Source: CAYNJF01 sp964351745 (GTDB taxonomy: Bacteria > Pseudomonadota > Gammaproteobacteria > Berkiellales > Berkiellaceae). Taken from it: DNA of 32,996 nt. The notes beneath the pieces are model-generated. The model saw nothing but the letters and a program-made list of their open reading frames with translations, made no database searches and was not told the origin of the DNA. Positions 31,841 to 32,996 of this stretch are shown here, piece by piece. Each line of letters opens with the position of its first letter. Positions within the stretch are counted from its first letter, which is position 1. The translations under genes and the position numbers were made by a program. The stretch lies in assembly GCA_964351745.1 (NCBI GenBank), contig CAYGPI010000017.1:1-32996 (forward strand). Direction: 5' to 3'.

Positions 31841-32996
31841 GTGTTATATTCTATCAAAAAACTACTATCCGGGGCTGCAGACATTGACTCTCAAGTCATC
31901 ATACAAGGTTGGGTTAAGACCCGTAGAGACTCCAAAGCAGGCATTTCCTTTATTAATGTTGGAGATGGATCTTGCTTTGATCCCATTCAAAGTGTTGTGC
32001 CAAACACATTAGATAACTACGAGCAAGAAATTCTCAAGCTCACCGCAGGCTGCTCCGTTAAAATTTCAGGAAAACTTGTAGAGTCGCAAGGTAAAGGCCA
32101 AAAGTTTGAAATTCAAGCCAGTCATGTTGAAGTTGTTGGCTTTGTTGATGATCCTGAAACATACCCTATCCAGCCCAAACATCACAGCCTAGAGTTTTTA
32201 AGAGAAGTTGCTCATTTAAGGCCTCGCACCAATGTCATAGGCGCCGTCACACGTGTCAGGCACGCCGCGGCTAAAGCCATTCATCAGTTTCTGGACGATG
32301 AAGGATTTTATTGGATTAATACGCCAATCTTAACCTCAAGCGATTGCGAAGGCGCTGGCGAGTTATTTAAAGTCAGCACTTTAGATCTTAATAATCTGCC
32401 CAGAAATGACAAAAATCAAATTGATTACAACCAAGACTTTTTTGAGCAAGAATCTTTTTTAACTGTTTCTGGCCAACTTAATGTTGAGACGCATTGTTTA
32501 GCCATGAGTAAAGTTTATACTTTTGGCCCAACGTTTAGAGCTGAAAACTCCAATACAGCACGCCATCTTGCTGAGTTTTGGATGATTGAGCCTGAAATAG
32601 CTTTCGCGAACCTTCAGGATAATATTGATCTGGCTGAAAAAATGCTTAAGTACGTTTTTAAAACAGTACTAGAAAAATGTAGCGATGATATGAATTTCTT
32701 TGCACAACGAATCGATAAAACTTGCATTGAGCGCTTAGACGTCATGCTTAACAATGATATTGAACGTATGGATTATGCTCAGGCCATTAAAATTTTAGAA
32801 AAATCAGGTAAAAAATTTGAATTCCCAGTCAAGTTCGGCTCCGATCTTCAATCAGAGCACGAACGTTTTCTCTGTGAAACTTATGTCAAAAAACCCGTGG
32901 CTCTCATGAATTACCCAAAGGGTATCAAAGCTTTCTATATGCGCATGAACGATGACAATGAAACTGTGGCGGCTATGGATGTTTTAGCACCTGGTA
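31841..32996 (+). CDS. asnS: Asparaginyl-tRNA synthetase, partial (3' end outside window)
   Basis: I translated from a GTG at 31841, which has AAGG seven bases upstream; the frame is open for 385 codons to the window edge (the usual length is about 466). The N-terminal OB-fold shows QGWVKTRRDSKAGISFINVGDGS. The class II core follows with LEFLREVAHLRPRTN (motif 1 region), FLTVSGQLNVETHCLAMSKVYTFGPTFRAENSNTARHLAEFWMIEPE (motif 2; split in this note only by function), and later CETYVKKPVALMNYPK. Asn-type residues in place of the AspRS set support asnS over aspS. The enzyme charges tRNA-Asn. Confidence 0.95.
   Translation, partial: MLYSIKKLLSGAADIDSQVIIQGWVKTRRDSKAGISFINVGDGSCFDPIQSVVPNTLDNYEQEILKLTAGCSVKISGKLVESQGKGQKFEIQASHVEVVGFVDDPETYPIQPKHHSLEFLREVAHLRPRTNVIGAVTRVRHAAAKAIHQFLDDEGFYWINTPILTSSDCEGAGELFKVSTLDLNNLPRNDKNQIDYNQDFFEQESFLTVSGQLNVETHCLAMSKVYTFGPTFRAENSNTARHLAEFWMIEPEIAFANLQDNIDLAEKMLKYVFKTVLEKCSDDMNFFAQRIDKTCIERLDVMLNNDIERMDYAQAIKILEKSGKKFEFPVKFGSDLQSEHERFLCETYVKKPVALMNYPKGIKAFYMRMNDDNETVAAMDVLAPG

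Overview
The window reads as part of a chromosome from an AT-rich gammaproteobacterium that lives with or inside eukaryotic cells, most likely in or near the Legionellales. This is inference from gene content: a DUF2608 HAD protein, a solo LuxR-type regulator with a divergent sensing domain, a protein of the small 'bacteriophage holin' membrane family, a long-period ankyrin-like repeat protein, a Tyr/Pro-rich protein carrying SH3-ligand-like motifs, and housekeeping genes (tex, asnS, msrB, dodecin, a MATE exporter) of proteobacterial type. No rRNA, tRNA, CRISPR array, intact insertion sequence or prophage was recognised.

Layout. 1-3.9 kb (minus strand): the 5' part of a methyltransferase gene, exported msrB, and tex. 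4.1-7.2 kb: a glutaredoxin, an orphan LHH-type nuclease, then an envelope-stress-like block (small periplasmic protein, ECF sigma factor, candidate anti-sigma factor, CnrX/Spy-like periplasmic protein) and a Cys-tailed membrane protein on the other strand. 7.3-11.0 kb: a short gene with a near-consensus promoter, a Rossmann/DUF2520 protein, a LuxR-type regulator, an unrecognised small gene and a DUF2608 HAD protein. 11.2-14.9 kb (minus): a likely operon of aldehyde dehydrogenase, choline dehydrogenase (betA) and a half-size EamA transporter. 15.5-17.1 kb: the Tyr/Pro-rich candidate effector. 17.5-19.6 kb: a lysophospholipid acyltransferase-like protein and a membrane protein laid out like a pentameric ligand-gated channel. 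19.7-20.2 kb: two tandem paralogous small peptides with double-glycine leaders. 20.6-25.8 kb (minus): a tight six-gene operon (ATP-grasp ligase, pyruvate-aldolase-like enzyme, alpha/beta hydrolase, isopropylmalate-dehydrogenase-like enzyme, RraA-like aldolase, dienelactone hydrolase). 26-33 kb: the repeat protein, dodecin, a membrane protein, a methyltransferase, a third GG-leader peptide, a MATE exporter, a small secreted protein and the start of asnS.

The most unusual material lies between 15.5 and 25.8 kb. The six-gene operon has the makeup of an unassigned small-molecule pathway: C-C bond formation or cleavage, oxidative decarboxylation, hydrolysis and ATP-dependent amide ligation. Downstream on the same strand lie the two-gene GG-leader peptide unit, with its own promoter, and the channel-like protein. 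Whether these neighbours work together cannot be decided from the sequence. A third GG-leader peptide about 9 kb away suggests the genome encodes a C39-peptidase exporter outside this window.
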